Assembly (NCBI GenBank): GCA_946406115.1
Contig: OX291543.1
Span: 29,724,815 to 29,788,814, forward strand
DNA: 64,000 nucleotides
DNA from: Apoda limacodes
Lineage: Eukaryota > Arthropoda > Insecta > Lepidoptera > Limacodidae
Direction of reading: 5' to 3'
Under the pieces are notes generated by a model. That model did no database searches. It worked only from the letters and a program-made list of their open reading frames with translations, and was not told where the DNA came from. The position numbers were made by a program, and so were the translations under genes. This document shows, in pieces, positions 34,829 to 45,634 of this stretch (its first letter is position 1; each line of letters begins with the position of its first letter).

Positions 34829-34955
34829 TTTATTTTCACAGCAAATATACAGTCAAAATTAATCTCGATCACTATTCTTTATTCTGTTCCTAGATCTAGG
34901 ACTTGAATATGCAACCCTAAGATTCCGTCTTAGTGCTCTGCCAATTGAGATAAAA
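34829..34955 (-). mobile_element. tRNA-headed SINE, family B, copy 2
   Basis: On the minus strand TCAATTGGCAGAGCAC (34948-34933) is an A-box-like block, and GGTTGCATATTCAAGTCC (34916-34899) the B-box region with a short insertion. GATTAATTTTGACTGTATAT, TTGCTGTGAAAATAAAG follow, matching the plus-strand copy at 6218-6330. Confidence 0.7.
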
Positions 34956-35999
34956 TACCAGCATGATAAAATCCCGACTACAGTTTTGTTCCGAAAATAC
35001 GCTCGTTACAGACGTCATACTAGGTACACTACATCTTTAAAATCATTAAAGAAAATCAAATTATTTCATATATTAACAAATTTATTTATTTTTATTTCTC
35101 TTTATAGATAGGTGTACATACTGTTTACCACTTCAGTGATTTCTTTCACCTAGACTTCAGGTTAGGGTCTGCTTTAGTAAATGTTGATTGAGATTACTAT
35201 CATTATGCCAAGTTCCATTAAGAACCGTATACACATGGACAAAAAAATGTTTTTATTTTGTTTATGTAGGTATCTGGGATAATAAATCTATGTCATTCTC
35301 AGGCACATTACAAATCTTTGTGCAAAAAATCTCGTCGGTTTGTTCGAGTTCGTCGAGTTATGAAAACGCAAACCAACAAACATACCAAATACAAACGTAC
35401 AAACACACTTATGCATTTCTAATATTAGTGTATGTTATATATGGATGCATAAATGACGGGAAACTACCTACATCATTAGCTTAGAAGTATTTAGCTAGAA
35501 AGATTACAGGTGATAAGCTGAGTGCTGAAATTTACGTGCTTGTAGCTAATTCTATCAGTAGCTGGACAACGCATTGTGTGCCGCGGTATTCATATGCCAA
35601 CACTCGATTTATGCCTTCACAACCTTTATGTTTCAGTCACAAGGTCAAAAATATAACCCACACTTTGTCTATTAACAAGGTAATAAAGACGGATTTTCAG
35701 TGGATTTTGAATAAAGGAACTGCAAAAGCTTTGTCGACAAATTGATCAGATACATCGCAATTCGCTTCTTCCATAATACGATGGCGTATTTATTGCTTCG
35801 GCGAAGTTAATTATTTTGCTTTGAGTAATTGCACATTTAATAGACTTATCTACGTGGTAGCTATTGTTAGGGCTTGAGGAGGCTTAGAGTATTTTATTAA
35901 GTTATTTTAGATTTTTTTTAACATACGAAAAAGCAAAGAAAAATACTGATACTTTAAAGCTACTGTTAAGTACTAATTTTATTTTATATATTAAGGTAT
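34956..35999. other. No gene; possible dispersed-element end near 35390
   Basis: CAAACCAACAAACATACC (35368-35385) followed by TTTCTAATATTAGTGTATG (35416-35434) resembles the CAAACAAAC...TAATATTAGTGT ends common in Lepidoptera. The ORF at 35188-35484 crosses it and is not credible. Confidence 0.4.
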
Positions 36000-36150
36000 C
36001 ACGCTTGGGTAGTGGAATGAGATCCGTGGATGGGGTTCTTCAAGAAAGAATTTGCAAGCCTGGTGATGCAAGCGTTCATAGGCTATGGTGACCACTTACC
36101 ATCAGGCGGACCGTAAGCTTGTTTGTCACCTTAGTGATATAAAAAAAAAG
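36000..36150 (+). repeat. CATCAGGCGGACCGTAA family, copy 3
   Basis: GGTGATGCAAGCGTTCATAG, GCTATGGTGACCACTTACCA, TCAGGCGGACCGTAAGCTTG, TTTGTCACCTTAGTGATATA and an A run are the best-preserved right half of this family. Confidence 0.75.
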
Positions 36151-37589
36151 TAAATTCTGACAAAATCTGAGGTACCGGTTAATATAACTTCTGATTGAAG
36201 TTGAATTGGAGAAAAAATTTTTAGATAATTTTTTTTTCCCTTTTTGTAATATTATTATCTATCTTTATTTGAGATACAAACTCATACAGAAAGAAATACA
36301 TGATTTAAAGAACGATGTAGGAACTATTTTTATAGAAAATTATCCTGCTAAATATTATAAACAAGCTGACGCATCGCTCGCCCATCATCAGGGTTCTTTC
36401 TGAGTTTTTTTGTAATGTAAAATGTAATGACTTGTAAAAGCAAATGAAATAGTTGCTTACTCAGTCACCCGTTAATGAGTAAACACATTTAGATAAAATG
36501 GATGGACTGATTAAAACGCACAGATGGACCAAGGTCTGTATTACCATACTATATCTATATATTATGATACTTTATATCCAAAAGAATTCCCAAGGGAATA
36601 AGTTCTTTCGCTGACAAAACCGTGGGAGACAGCAAGTGGATATATAGCAATAGTTTTTGTTCATAATTTCTCGTCCAAGCAAATACCTTGTATAGGTAGT
36701 CCTTGTTATTCTAAACCTAAGTTCGAGATTAGTCAGCAAGGGTTACTGTTCCCAAAAAATGATATTTTTTTGTACACAGTACATATGTCAGTTTATGTGG
36801 AGAACCATATTTTTTTAATATAGTTAAACTTAACCGTTGAAGTGTATGTTAATAAATCATAGTTCAATCTAACAAGAACTTCACGTTACTAATCGTTCTT
36901 TAATCTGTTTTCTGAAAACGATACTTTACTTGGTAATGTGATCCACCATTGTACTGTCTTTCTTAAGAAATAATTAACTACTGAAGGGCTTAAGTTTCCG
37001 ACAACTCAACTGTTTACGAATAAACAACTGTGATAATAAACATTTTTGTTTATCTTCAACAGTTTTGTTTATCTTCATCAGTTTCGAATACATATATTTA
37101 AGAAATTGATATTAAAAATATTCTCAAAATAAAAAGATCATGTGAAACTTTTGATCTTAGTTATAGTGCTGAGTTATTTAAATGTCAAAAAATATCAAAG
37201 TTTAATAATAATCAAAAAATCTAAAAAAAATCATCATTATATTTTTATGTGATTCTAAACATTAAATAATGTGTTTTTATTATTATTATTGGTTATTATG
37301 TAATTTTTAGTGAGCTTTTGTATTGAAAAGGTTGATCTATTGCTTCTATACCAGCATGTTTAGTTTATCTTTACAGTATAATGTCAAACGAGCTCCATGA
37401 AATATTTACTTTAATTATGTGAATTTTTGGATTTTATTTCGGTAACGAATTTTAGCGCCACTGCTTACATTGTAAGTCCTACATCCAGTACATTAAGCAA
37501 GTGTTCCTACTGTACCATAGGACTGTATAGTTGTTTAAGTATGTGGCAAACAAAAACAATGACGTCATATTATGCAAAAAAAATAAATC
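36151..37589. other. No gene seen
   Basis: AT-rich. A near duplication GTTTATCTTCAACAGTTTTG / GTTTATCTTCATCAGTTTCG occurs at 37048-37086. Confidence 0.4.
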
Positions 37590-37660
37590 AAGACAGAATT
37601 CGAACCTCGAAAACATCGTGTACACCACGAGTAGTCAACACATAGCCATAACAGAAATAT
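37590..37660 (-). mobile_element. Possible tRNA-headed SINE remnant
   Basis: On the minus strand GAGGTTCGAATTCTG (37611-37597) fits the B-box. The upstream half, with TGTTGACTACTCGTGGTG, lacks a clear A-box. Isolated; a decayed SINE or tRNA relic. Confidence 0.4.
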
Positions 37661-37864
37661 GTGGTATTACCAGTGCAGAGGTTAAATTACCATTGCGTAC
37701 GTAATGACACTACGACGTGTTAACTCGCCATAAAATAAATGGCATCTAAACTATTTAATTAATAACGTCAAAGAAATATGTTACGCACATAATTTATGGC
37801 TGTAAGTTTTCTAGATCTGGACCACAATCTGAGTCGGCCAATAAATCAGTTGGCTGTATTCTCA

Positions 37865-37925
37865 TTACTAGTGCTGTTATCGGGAGTCGAACCTGGACCG
37901 GTCGGAGCGACGTCGCGTGCGCACG
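37865..37925 (-). mobile_element. Possible tRNA-headed SINE remnant
   Basis: The minus strand has CCAGGTTCGACTCCCG (37894-37879), a near-consensus B-box, preceded by GACGTCGCTCCGACCGG. No A-box or tail could be recognised. Confidence 0.4.
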
Positions 37926-39484
37926 GCGAAAGTGTTTGTTTGTGTACATTCGCATGATCACGATGCCGCGGCCGTGTTGTTCAAATGGATACATTTGCAG
38001 TCGGGTAGTAAGATCTGAATTTTGGCTAAAATACCAGTATTTTGTCTGAAATACGGCAGATTTTTTTTTCATATTAAGACTGACTTAAATTAGCTGTTCT
38101 AGAATTTTGATCTTTCAAATACAATCCAGTATAATAACAACAAGGCAGTTTTATTTTTTAAAATATGCATTTGGATATGTACATTATATATATATATAGA
38201 GTATTAAGCTCTGAGCATCGAATGCACGGCGTAAGTATGTTGAGGTTGTGCGACAATAAAAAAGTATATCAACATTCTACATATTCGTTTCATTCGGTCG
38301 GTCATCACCTTTGATAAATCCGATAACGTCGAGCAGTCAAGGTGCGCGACAAAATGTATGACTGGCTGGACAGCACTCGACTAGCTATATGTGAGGATAT
38401 GTGTGAGAGTAGTAGGGTGCATCCGCTTTCTGTCTCACCGCACTTGTCTAGATATCACAGAATGAAATTATTGTGAATGAATTTAGGCTGTAAAATCTAG
38501 ATTACAAATTACAAAAGAACTGACCGCGTAGAAACCCGCCTAAAAAAAAGAAACATATCATTAATTTCTTATACTTTTTTAGGATATCCTGTTGACAATT
38601 ACTTATTTTAGATGTATTATGATAAGCCCTTTTGTATGATACCCATACTACTTAAGGATAAAAAAAAACACTTTTATACAATGGATTCTTATTCCCGCCT
38701 CGTAAACTTTTTTTTAAGACTACCTTAAATAATACTTGGCCTGTTACAGGCAAATCCAACGATTCGATCCATGTAACCGTTTGAATGATATAAAGACATC
38801 AGCGCGGAAATTTTCCTTTTGAAGTCGAGTAAAAATAAACAATGCCAAAGACGCGCGTTTATGTCTTTTGTATCTACTAAGAGTTTAAGTAACTTAACAA
38901 ACACTTTTACCCAAATCCTAATAAAAGTCAAGAACACAACGATATCTAAGCACAAATTAACTGCAAACAAAATGCATAAGATCGGACTTTATGTATACAA
39001 ATTAATTATTTTCTAATAAAAACTCGTTGAAAGTATGATTGGTTCGATTCGTAACGTAGTAGCGATTGACTCAATTAACTGATAAACTTATCGCACAACC
39101 AGCTCTAGTGGAAAAGCTCCTGTGCCGTTCTAGATCAATATTCATGTAATTATACGAGCTGTTCAGATCTAACATGACCCATTAGTATAAAACATGTAAT
39201 GTGAGGGAAGTTAAATTATTTAACGAAATGGGATCTACCTTGTGGATATTTGATTTAAGTATTTTATTTGAATAAACTTTTTTTATGGTTTTTATTTAAT
39301 TCCATTTTTCATTGAAGGTTCTTTAAACCTTCATTTAATCGTGAAATGCTCGATATATTAAACTACGGAACTCTAAAAAGACCTGGAAAATATGATGGAA
39401 AACACCGAAAACCAGGCAAAACCTGCCTACCTTCCTAATTGTTTCCATATTGGCTCACATACAATTTTTCGTTTGAATTTTTCT
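37926..39484. other. No gene seen
   Basis: Unique-looking. A TA microsatellite lies at 38187-38199. Overlapping ORFs at 38725-39016 show no recognised content. Confidence 0.4.
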
Positions 39485-39720
39485 TGTCATACCGATTTGT
39501 AATCATAATGATCACTCTTCATATTTTTTTTGTTATACCGATTTGTAATCATAATGATCACTTTTCATATTTTTTTTGTCATACCGATTTGTAATCGTAA
39601 TGATCACTCTTCATATTTTTTTTGTCATACCGATTTGTAATCATAATGTTCACTCTTCATATTTTTTTGTCATACCGATTTGTAATCATAATGATCAATC
39701 TTCATATTTTTTTGTCATAC
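39485..39720. repeat. Tandem array, five 45-46-bp units
   Basis: Each unit reads TGTCATACCGATTTGTAATC, ATAATGATCACTCTTCATAT and a T run. Units start at 39485, 39531, 39577, 39623 and 39668, with a partial sixth at 39713. They differ by single substitutions and by the T-run length (8, 8, 8, 7, 7). No spacer variation is present, so it is a minisatellite. Confidence 0.93.
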
Positions 39721-40004
39721 ATTAATAATTCTACAATCATTACTCCGAAAATGTTTACTCATAATGGCATTTCTGAAATTATATGATGACTCATTATATT
39801 TTTTTTGAGAAAATTATAATTCCTAGATTTGTTTTATATTACGATTGGTATGAATATTATTTAAATTTATAGATCCGTGTTCATAATGTCGTATAATCGC
39901 ATTTAATAATTAAAACGTATTTTTTTTATTATTCGCACCATGTCATTTTTGTGTGTTTTAATGAATGAAGATGCATCCCCTTGTACTTCCTTTTTTTTGA
40001 CGTA
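39721..40004. other. No gene seen
   Basis: AT-rich flank of the array. ATAATGATCA-like words continue as faint copies. Confidence 0.35.
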
Positions 40005-40165
40005 TGCAGGTTTCCTCACGGTCTTTTCCTTTACCGAAAAGCCCGTGGTGTGAATAATCAATGTACTTGAGAAATGACAAAGACTCATTGGTACACGCTG
40101 GGCCTCGAACCACCGTCACTTAGGACGCAAAGTGAAATCGAAAGCCCTCGGCCACCACCGACATA
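40005..40165 (-). mobile_element. tRNA-headed SINE, family C, copy 2
   Basis: On the minus strand: GCCGAGGGCTTTCGATTTCA, GTGACGGTGGTTCGAGGCCC (B-box GGTTCGAGGCC), AGCGTGTACCAATGAGTCTT, TTTCTCAAGTACATTGATTA, TTCACACCACGGGCTTTTCG and GACCGTGAGGAAACCTGCAT. The last words are a common lepidopteran SINE tail. It matches 17521-17670 in order and is the better copy. Confidence 0.75.
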
Positions 40166-40284
40166 CCTATTTGGTTTTTACCTACCTACCTTACTTTGGT
40201 TTATATTTATATCGAAACAATTTGGTTCGAAATTTTTGATTTTTATTATCGTATTTATATTTGTTGTAGGTATGAAATTACTTT

Positions 40285-40400
40285 TTAGGGTTCCGTGCCC
40301 AAAAGGTGCCAACAGGACCCTATTACAGCCTACTGTGTCGGTCCGACCTTTGAACAGCTCTTTGGGAGTCCCTATTAACACGTTTAAGTTGTTTTTGGTT
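40285..40400 (-). repeat. GTACGGAACCC family, truncated and reversed
   Basis: TTTTTAGGGTTCCGTGCCCA (40282-40301), AAAGGTGCC and GGACCCTATTACAGCC are the reverse complement of the family's 3' end (compare 21330-21360). Confidence 0.65.
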
Positions 40401-40607
40401 TATAGTAAAAATAAAACATGCAAGCAAAGCTTTAAACTTGCAGTGATTATAATGTGGGCTCTAAAGAATGACAACAAATAAAAGAGATCTGCCAGGTATG
40501 AAACGGGCTCGTGCCAGTAACAACATAAATTACCATATTATTAAAATAAACTTTCATGCATCATGTCCTACCTAAAGTCAAACGACCTACCAAAATTTGT
40601 TTATTGG

Positions 40608-40690
40608 AAACGATATGCGAAGTTAAGCAACGTCGGGCTTGGTCAGTCATGGGATGGGTGACCTCCTAAAAGCTCTTGTAGACGATACCT
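40608..40690 (+). repeat. 5S rRNA-derived fragment (pseudogene or 5S-headed SINE)
   Basis: CGATATGCGAAGTTAAGCAA, CGTCGGGCTTGGTCAGTCAT, GGGATGGGTGACCTCC (40611-40666) matches the internal region of eukaryotic 5S rRNA, including the A-box, intermediate element and C-box that bind TFIIIA and form the type 1 polymerase III promoter. The 5' third and the 3' stem of 5S are missing and CATGGG replaces the usual ACTTGG. What follows (GGTGGTACGGATCCCGGTCT, CACCACCGTGAGAACG) is not 5S. Either a truncated pseudogene or the promoter head of a SINE. Confidence 0.8.
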
Positions 40691-41212
40691 AACGTCACTT
40701 TTTGATGGTGGTACGGATCCCGGTCTCACCACCGTGAGAACGAAACTGACTCGCACTAGATCTTTTTTTTTGTTTATATACAAAAATCGTAGAAAACGTT
40801 TGTTAACTTTGTAATAACGTTGACAACTTTTTGGCTTAATGTCCGCTTTAAAACTAAACACATTTATATATTGTGTTAATGAGTAGTAAAGCTTTTTGTA
40901 AGCTTTATTTTAAGCATGAATAATATTAAAGCTACCGACTAAGATCTCAAGCCCGAGGTAGTACTTTCCATTTCTACTTCGTATCATGTACCAGCCCATT
41001 ACAATACATGCACTTACAATTCATATAGAAAGTGTTCTGCATCCGTCTTACTACCGCATATACTATAGACTTACATAATAGAAAATAAATTAAAATTGTA
41101 ATTAGGACTTCTTATTACAAGTATATTAGTATATAAGTAGGTATAAAAACATTTTTGCATACTTGAATGAATGCACTAATCCTGTATGTACTTATCTTAT
41201 TATTTTTTCCAT
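40691..41212. other. No gene seen
   Basis: 40705-40760 may be the body of the 5S-derived element. The rest is AT-rich. Confidence 0.35.
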
Positions 41213-41375
41213 CCACTAAGGTGGTTAATATGTTTACGGCCCGCCTAATGTTAGTGATCACTGTAGCGTATAACTGCCGCGTTTCCAAAACTTAAAACTA
41301 CAATCACTACCTGCTCGAAGAACCCCAAAAATTAGGTAGTCCCTAGAGAAAACACCGACATGGAGTTCTTTCCAA
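41213..41375 (-). repeat. CATCAGGCGGACCGTAA family, copy 4 (reversed)
   Basis: CCATCCACTAAGGTGGTTAA, TATGTTTACGGCCCGCCTAA, TGTTAGTGATCACTGTAGCG are the reverse complement of the family right half. GTTCTTCGAGCAGGTAG and GGGACTACCTAATTTTTGGG on the minus strand extend it leftward, like 36035-36060 and 13590-13610. Confidence 0.65.
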
Positions 41376-41434
41376 AAACTTAAGCACCTCTGAAATTATT
41401 TAGGTTTTAAGGTGTAAGGATAAATTATCTGCCG

Positions 41435-41521
41435 ATAGCTAGTGGTCAATGGTAGAAAGTAGCATAGCTAGTGGTCAATGGTAGAAAGTAGCATAGCTAG
41501 TGGTCAATGGTAGAAAGTAGC
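41435..41521. repeat. Perfect tandem triplication, 29-bp unit
   Basis: ATAGCTAGTGGTCAATGGTA plus GAAAGTAGC is present three times with starts at 41435, 41464 and 41493 and no mismatch. A very recent expansion, or an assembly artefact. Confidence 0.95.
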
Positions 41522-43679
41522 TTTGAACAACATCTCAAACAAATACCTCAGATTTTCAGAACTCCAGCGATAGAACACACACAGAGAGGCAGAGTCTCTT
41601 TTCAGACTTAAAGGTTCGAGACTAAGTTTGGGATCGTCTACGATTCACAACTCGCCGTTGAACCGAGTCAAAAGGGCTAAGCTATTTAGGAGCCTAAGGC
41701 CGAAGGCTTTAATGACTCAAGTTTGTAATTTCCGTACCGCCCGTGTTACACACAATATTTTTCATCAGACTTGCGAGTAAATAAATAAAAATATAAGTTT
41801 AATAAATAAATAAACTCACCAAACCAAAAAACAACGCCACCGCCAGATGGCACTAGACATCTAGAGAATTTATGAATCAAAAATTTTGGCTCAAGTTAAA
41901 ATTTGTTACTGCTATTTTGCGCGTAGTTCATATTTTGAACAGATTGTTTTTATACATATACTTTATAGAAAAGGCGCGTCTCTACTACCCATGAGTTCTG
42001 TGCACGCGAGGTTTGCTTTGAGAAAAGTAATATTTACGAAGAAAAAGCCGTGGGAGTAATTAAGGTCTTAGCACCTGCACTGTCTGCACGTAATGACATT
42101 GTTTGGAAGTAAGTGTGATGAAAATAATGTTGTCATCAGACATTGAGCATCAACGTGGTCTGCTATTATCATTGCATGGATATGATATAATTATCTATAT
42201 ACCTATCGAAAACGTAATTTACAGATACTTAGTTGTTTCAAATTAAATAAAATTGTTATAATTTTGGTTTAATTCGTAAAATGCAAAAAACATCAAAAAA
42301 CAAAATTATTATTGATTAATTTCGCCTATTTGGCGTCTTCAGTCATAATAAATAGACAAATAAATACTTACATATTATGCTTACATCATAAATTTGATTA
42401 AAGTTATGACATCTTAGTAATTATTCACTTAAATTTAACAAGCAATTACTGTTTGTTAACCTATTGTGTAAGTAACTAACTTTAAACAGATAAAAAAACT
42501 AAAATAGATGATAGTTCCCAACTTAAAAGATGAATAGTCTACATTGTTTTTTTGCTTCATGCAATTTTTAAACCTAATCTATTACGTTTATTTTTTTTCA
42601 TATGGATATATCTAGCAATTGTGTTGAGTAAGCGTTTTTATTTCACACACGGTTAGTGGTAATGTAGCGTGAAAGCTAAAAGATGGCGTGAGAGGAACAA
42701 CTCATTTGACAGACTGACCGCGAGGTACCTCTTGCCTTACCTTACGACATATTTTACTAATTAGTCATACTAATATTATTTGTAAACGTTTCGATTATTT
42801 TAATACATTATAAAATACCGTATTAAACAGATTTATAATGTAATTTATTAAAATAAGTATGTTGTTTATGAAAAAAAAAAGCTATCAAAAAATAGCTATA
42901 AGTAATTGTAATTATTATTTTTAAAAAAGGTATATAATAATAACATATATGAAGTACTCAAATATTTTTTTTTCTAAAAAAATTATTAAATGTATTAATA
43001 ATTCATTACTTAATAAAATCATTCAAACATTAAACACTATCATGAACTGAATTTGATAAAATAAAATAATAATCAACAAATAGTTAATGATTTAAGGATT
43101 ATAGTTGTGCTCCAATAGTTTAGTGGTCGCCCTAAAAAGCTTTATAATTGTATGTAGGTTGTATCTGAGTAGAAGGTAGCCTGCGGACATCCGACAATGT
43201 GTTCTACACACCTTCCTGGATTGAATAGCAAGGCTGTAATGTGAATAACACAATATTTACCATTTCACAGGAAATTGTTTTTTGAGAGTAACCTATCAAG
43301 AATATATTGTAATATGTGTAGATTAATTTTAGTTTCGTGTCTTTGTGGCTCATTGAGTTTTTTTACTCTAACAAGTTCATAAAATATATACACGGAGAAA
43401 AAACTTTAGTAGCTAAAAGTAAATAATACTGATAACCACTAAAATATTAGTAATTCTGAGGAAAAGTAAATTACACTGACGGTTACCAATGAGATTAACT
43501 TATTGTATTTATTAACAGAATAAAAACTAGTCTTGTTGGAATAACAGTGTTGTTTACTTAAAACAAGTAAAATTTAATGGAATGCAAATAACGTCTACAC
43601 GCTTACAATCAGCGTTTAATTACACCGATAGGTACGCGTACGGTTGATAATAACTGATCAGTGTACGTAGTAAATGAAG
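41522..43679. other. No gene; weak tRNA-like patch near 43115
   Basis: TAGTTTAGTGGTCGCC ... GTAGGTTGTATCTG (43118-43169) faintly recalls a tRNA head but is too weak to call. 42280-43080 is extremely AT-rich. Confidence 0.35.
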
Positions 43680-45634
43680 GAAGGGCTGCGGCGGATAGTT
43701 CGTCAAATTTTTCAGTAAGGGTTCTCCCGCCGGGTGAGGAGTTATGTAGTATTTTTTTTTTCTGAGCTGACTATGCAGTTGGCTGTTGCAGCGGGGGAAG
43801 CCTCGGCTTGGGTTGTCGCTCTCGGGGGCGTCCCTTCGACCGGCATGAGTCTCGAACCCGAAGGTGAGTCACCGCCAGGAGGGGAGTTCCCCGTTACGCG
43901 GGTACGATTGCGATTGAGTGGGGGCGAGAAGCGCCCCGGCACTCTTTGGTACCTAGTGTATCCTTGTGGGCGCCGACGAACCCGGGGACGTCGGCGTCGT
44001 GTTTGGAGGGAGGCCCTATTCGGGGAGGTCGTAGAGACTAATCTCGCTATCCGGACAGCGAGATCGTCATCTGGAGACGTTAGTACGTGCCGAGGCCGCC
44101 TAACAATAGTTTTACGACCGTGACCGGGTCGATCGGGGGGACGATACGTTGTGGATTGCACAATTAATCGATTTGGGTGATTTTGCGTACGTTCGAAAAA
44201 GCGGACTGCCAAGTCTTTAAAGTATTGGGGAATCGTGGGAAGTTCGAAGTCTCTGTGTAGGTCCGCATTGCGAACGTACCAAGAGGCTCCAGAGGCCGCT
44301 CTGAGAAAGCGGTTTTGGAGGGTCTGGAGTTTGTGGAGATTGCGCTTGGACAGAGCAAAGACTACGCTAGCATAAGCTAGTATGGGGCGGATACAAGTTG
44401 TGTAAAGATTTAGCTTATTTCTAAGCGACATCTTACTATAATTGCCTATCATGGGATAGAGGCGACCGAGGACAAAAGCGGCTCGGTCTCTGACTATTTT
44501 GGTGTGAGCTTGGAAGTTCAAACGACTATCCATGGTCACACCGAGATATTTGGTCTTATTTTGCCAGGGAATGGCACGACCGAAAAGAGAAAGGGGAGGA
44601 GGCCGCGGAGGGCGGCCTAAGGTAAAAAGGACGGCAGAGCTTTTGTCGGGATTCACCTCGATTCTCCATTTCAGAAACCACTCGCCTAGGGCGGTGATAG
44701 CGGGTTGGAGTCTCTCAGTGATTCGACTCACTTGCCTATCTGTGGTATAGAGAGCGGTATCGTTCGCAAATAGGGCTAGATTGGTACCTATCGTTTTAGG
44801 GATATCGTTTGTGTACAAAAGGTACAAGATGGGGGCGAGCACGGACCCTTGCGGGACTCCTGCTTCTATGGGACGGGGGGAAGAGAGGGTGCCTTCGACT
44901 TTGTAGCGAAAGCTACGATTCGACAAATAGTCTCGTATGATGAGCACGAGACGATCTGGCAACTGAAAGTTGTACAGTTTAAAAATTAAACCGTTGTGCC
45001 AGACTTTGTCGAAAGCTTTCGCTACATCGAAGAAGACAGCGCCCGTGTGACGGGTCTTACCTAACGCCGGTTGAAAGTCAGTAAGAATTTGTTGCGTTAT
45101 GCGGAGGACTTGATGGACGCATGAGTGTTTGGCACGGACGCCGAACTGCTCGTCTATTAAAATGCCTCTGGAGACTATAGCGTTCCGTAGGCGAGCGAGG
45201 AGGAGGCGTTCATAAAGTTTACCAAGGGCCTTTAGTAAACTTATGGGGCGATAGGAGGACGGCTCGGTACGAGCTTTGCCTGGCTTATGGATGCCTAAAA
45301 CAATTGCATCTTTCCATTGAGAAGGAAAGATGCAATGTTCCATAGCAGCGTTAAAGATCGCTACTAGGAGGCAGATAAGGGGAAGAGTGAGGCGCTTTAG
45401 GATATCGTTAGAGATATACCGTCAGTACCGGGGGCTTTACGGGGGCGTAGGTCTTTGATGACCTGTACGACGTCGTCGACAGTGACAGGGGGCAGGGGGT
45501 CTTGTAGAGGCAGAGAAGTTCTGCGCTCCACTTCGCCGTCTACCTCGCGCACGTGGTCGGGATCGAAAGGCTGTTTGCTTAAGGCACATTGGGCTTGGAG
45601 GCTAGACGCTAGGCAATCCGCTTTTTCGTTGTCC
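43680..45634 (-). mobile_element. Jockey-like LINE, 5'-truncated, best-preserved element in the window
   Basis: The element runs on the minus strand from about 45634, where the match stops in mid-protein, to a 3' end near 43680. The upstream 75 codons (VREVDGEVERRTSLP, then VTVDDVVQVIKDLRPRKAPG, TDGIS) precede a two-base insertion near 45410 that shifts the frame before the 533-codon ORF. The 3' untranslated part is short. A 5'-truncated sister copy lies at 51121-52030 on the other strand. No upstream endonuclease or ORF1 remains. Truncation at the 5' side is the normal result of LINE insertion. Confidence 0.9.
43742..45343 (-). pseudogene. Reverse transcriptase ORF of the Jockey-like LINE (533 codons)
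   Basis: A long open frame encodes the reverse transcriptase: HKPGKARTEPSSYRPISLL (fingers), DEQFGVRAKHSCVHQVLRIT, GAVFFDVAKAFDKVWHNGLI with the first catalytic Asp at residue 106, RPIEAGVPQGSVLAP, LFANDTALYT at 191-200, WRIEVNPDKSSAVLF, NKTKYLGVTMD, then the thumb LYTTCIRPILAYASVVFAL and LQTLQNRFLRAASGA. After about residue 400 the tail is Arg/Pro-rich and probably binds nucleic acid. The catalytic FADD has become FAND (N194), a single G-to-A change near 44765, which should abolish polymerisation. The annotated ATG is internal to the ancestral protein, since homologous codons continue upstream in another frame. In family terms the enzyme copies its RNA at a nicked target. Confidence 0.9.

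Noticed and set aside
39485..39720. CRISPR-like regular repeats
   Set aside because: Units are contiguous tandem copies without variable spacers, and the DNA is eukaryotic.
40074..40481. 135-codon ORF
   Set aside because: It runs through a reversed SINE and a reversed dispersed element, so its openness is accidental.
43118..43169. tRNA-like patch
   Set aside because: Neither A- nor B-box fits well enough, and no second copy was found.
43734..44123. 129-codon plus-strand ORF
   Set aside because: It is antisense to the Jockey-like LINE C-terminal tail; the GC-rich Arg/Pro codons leave the other strand open.
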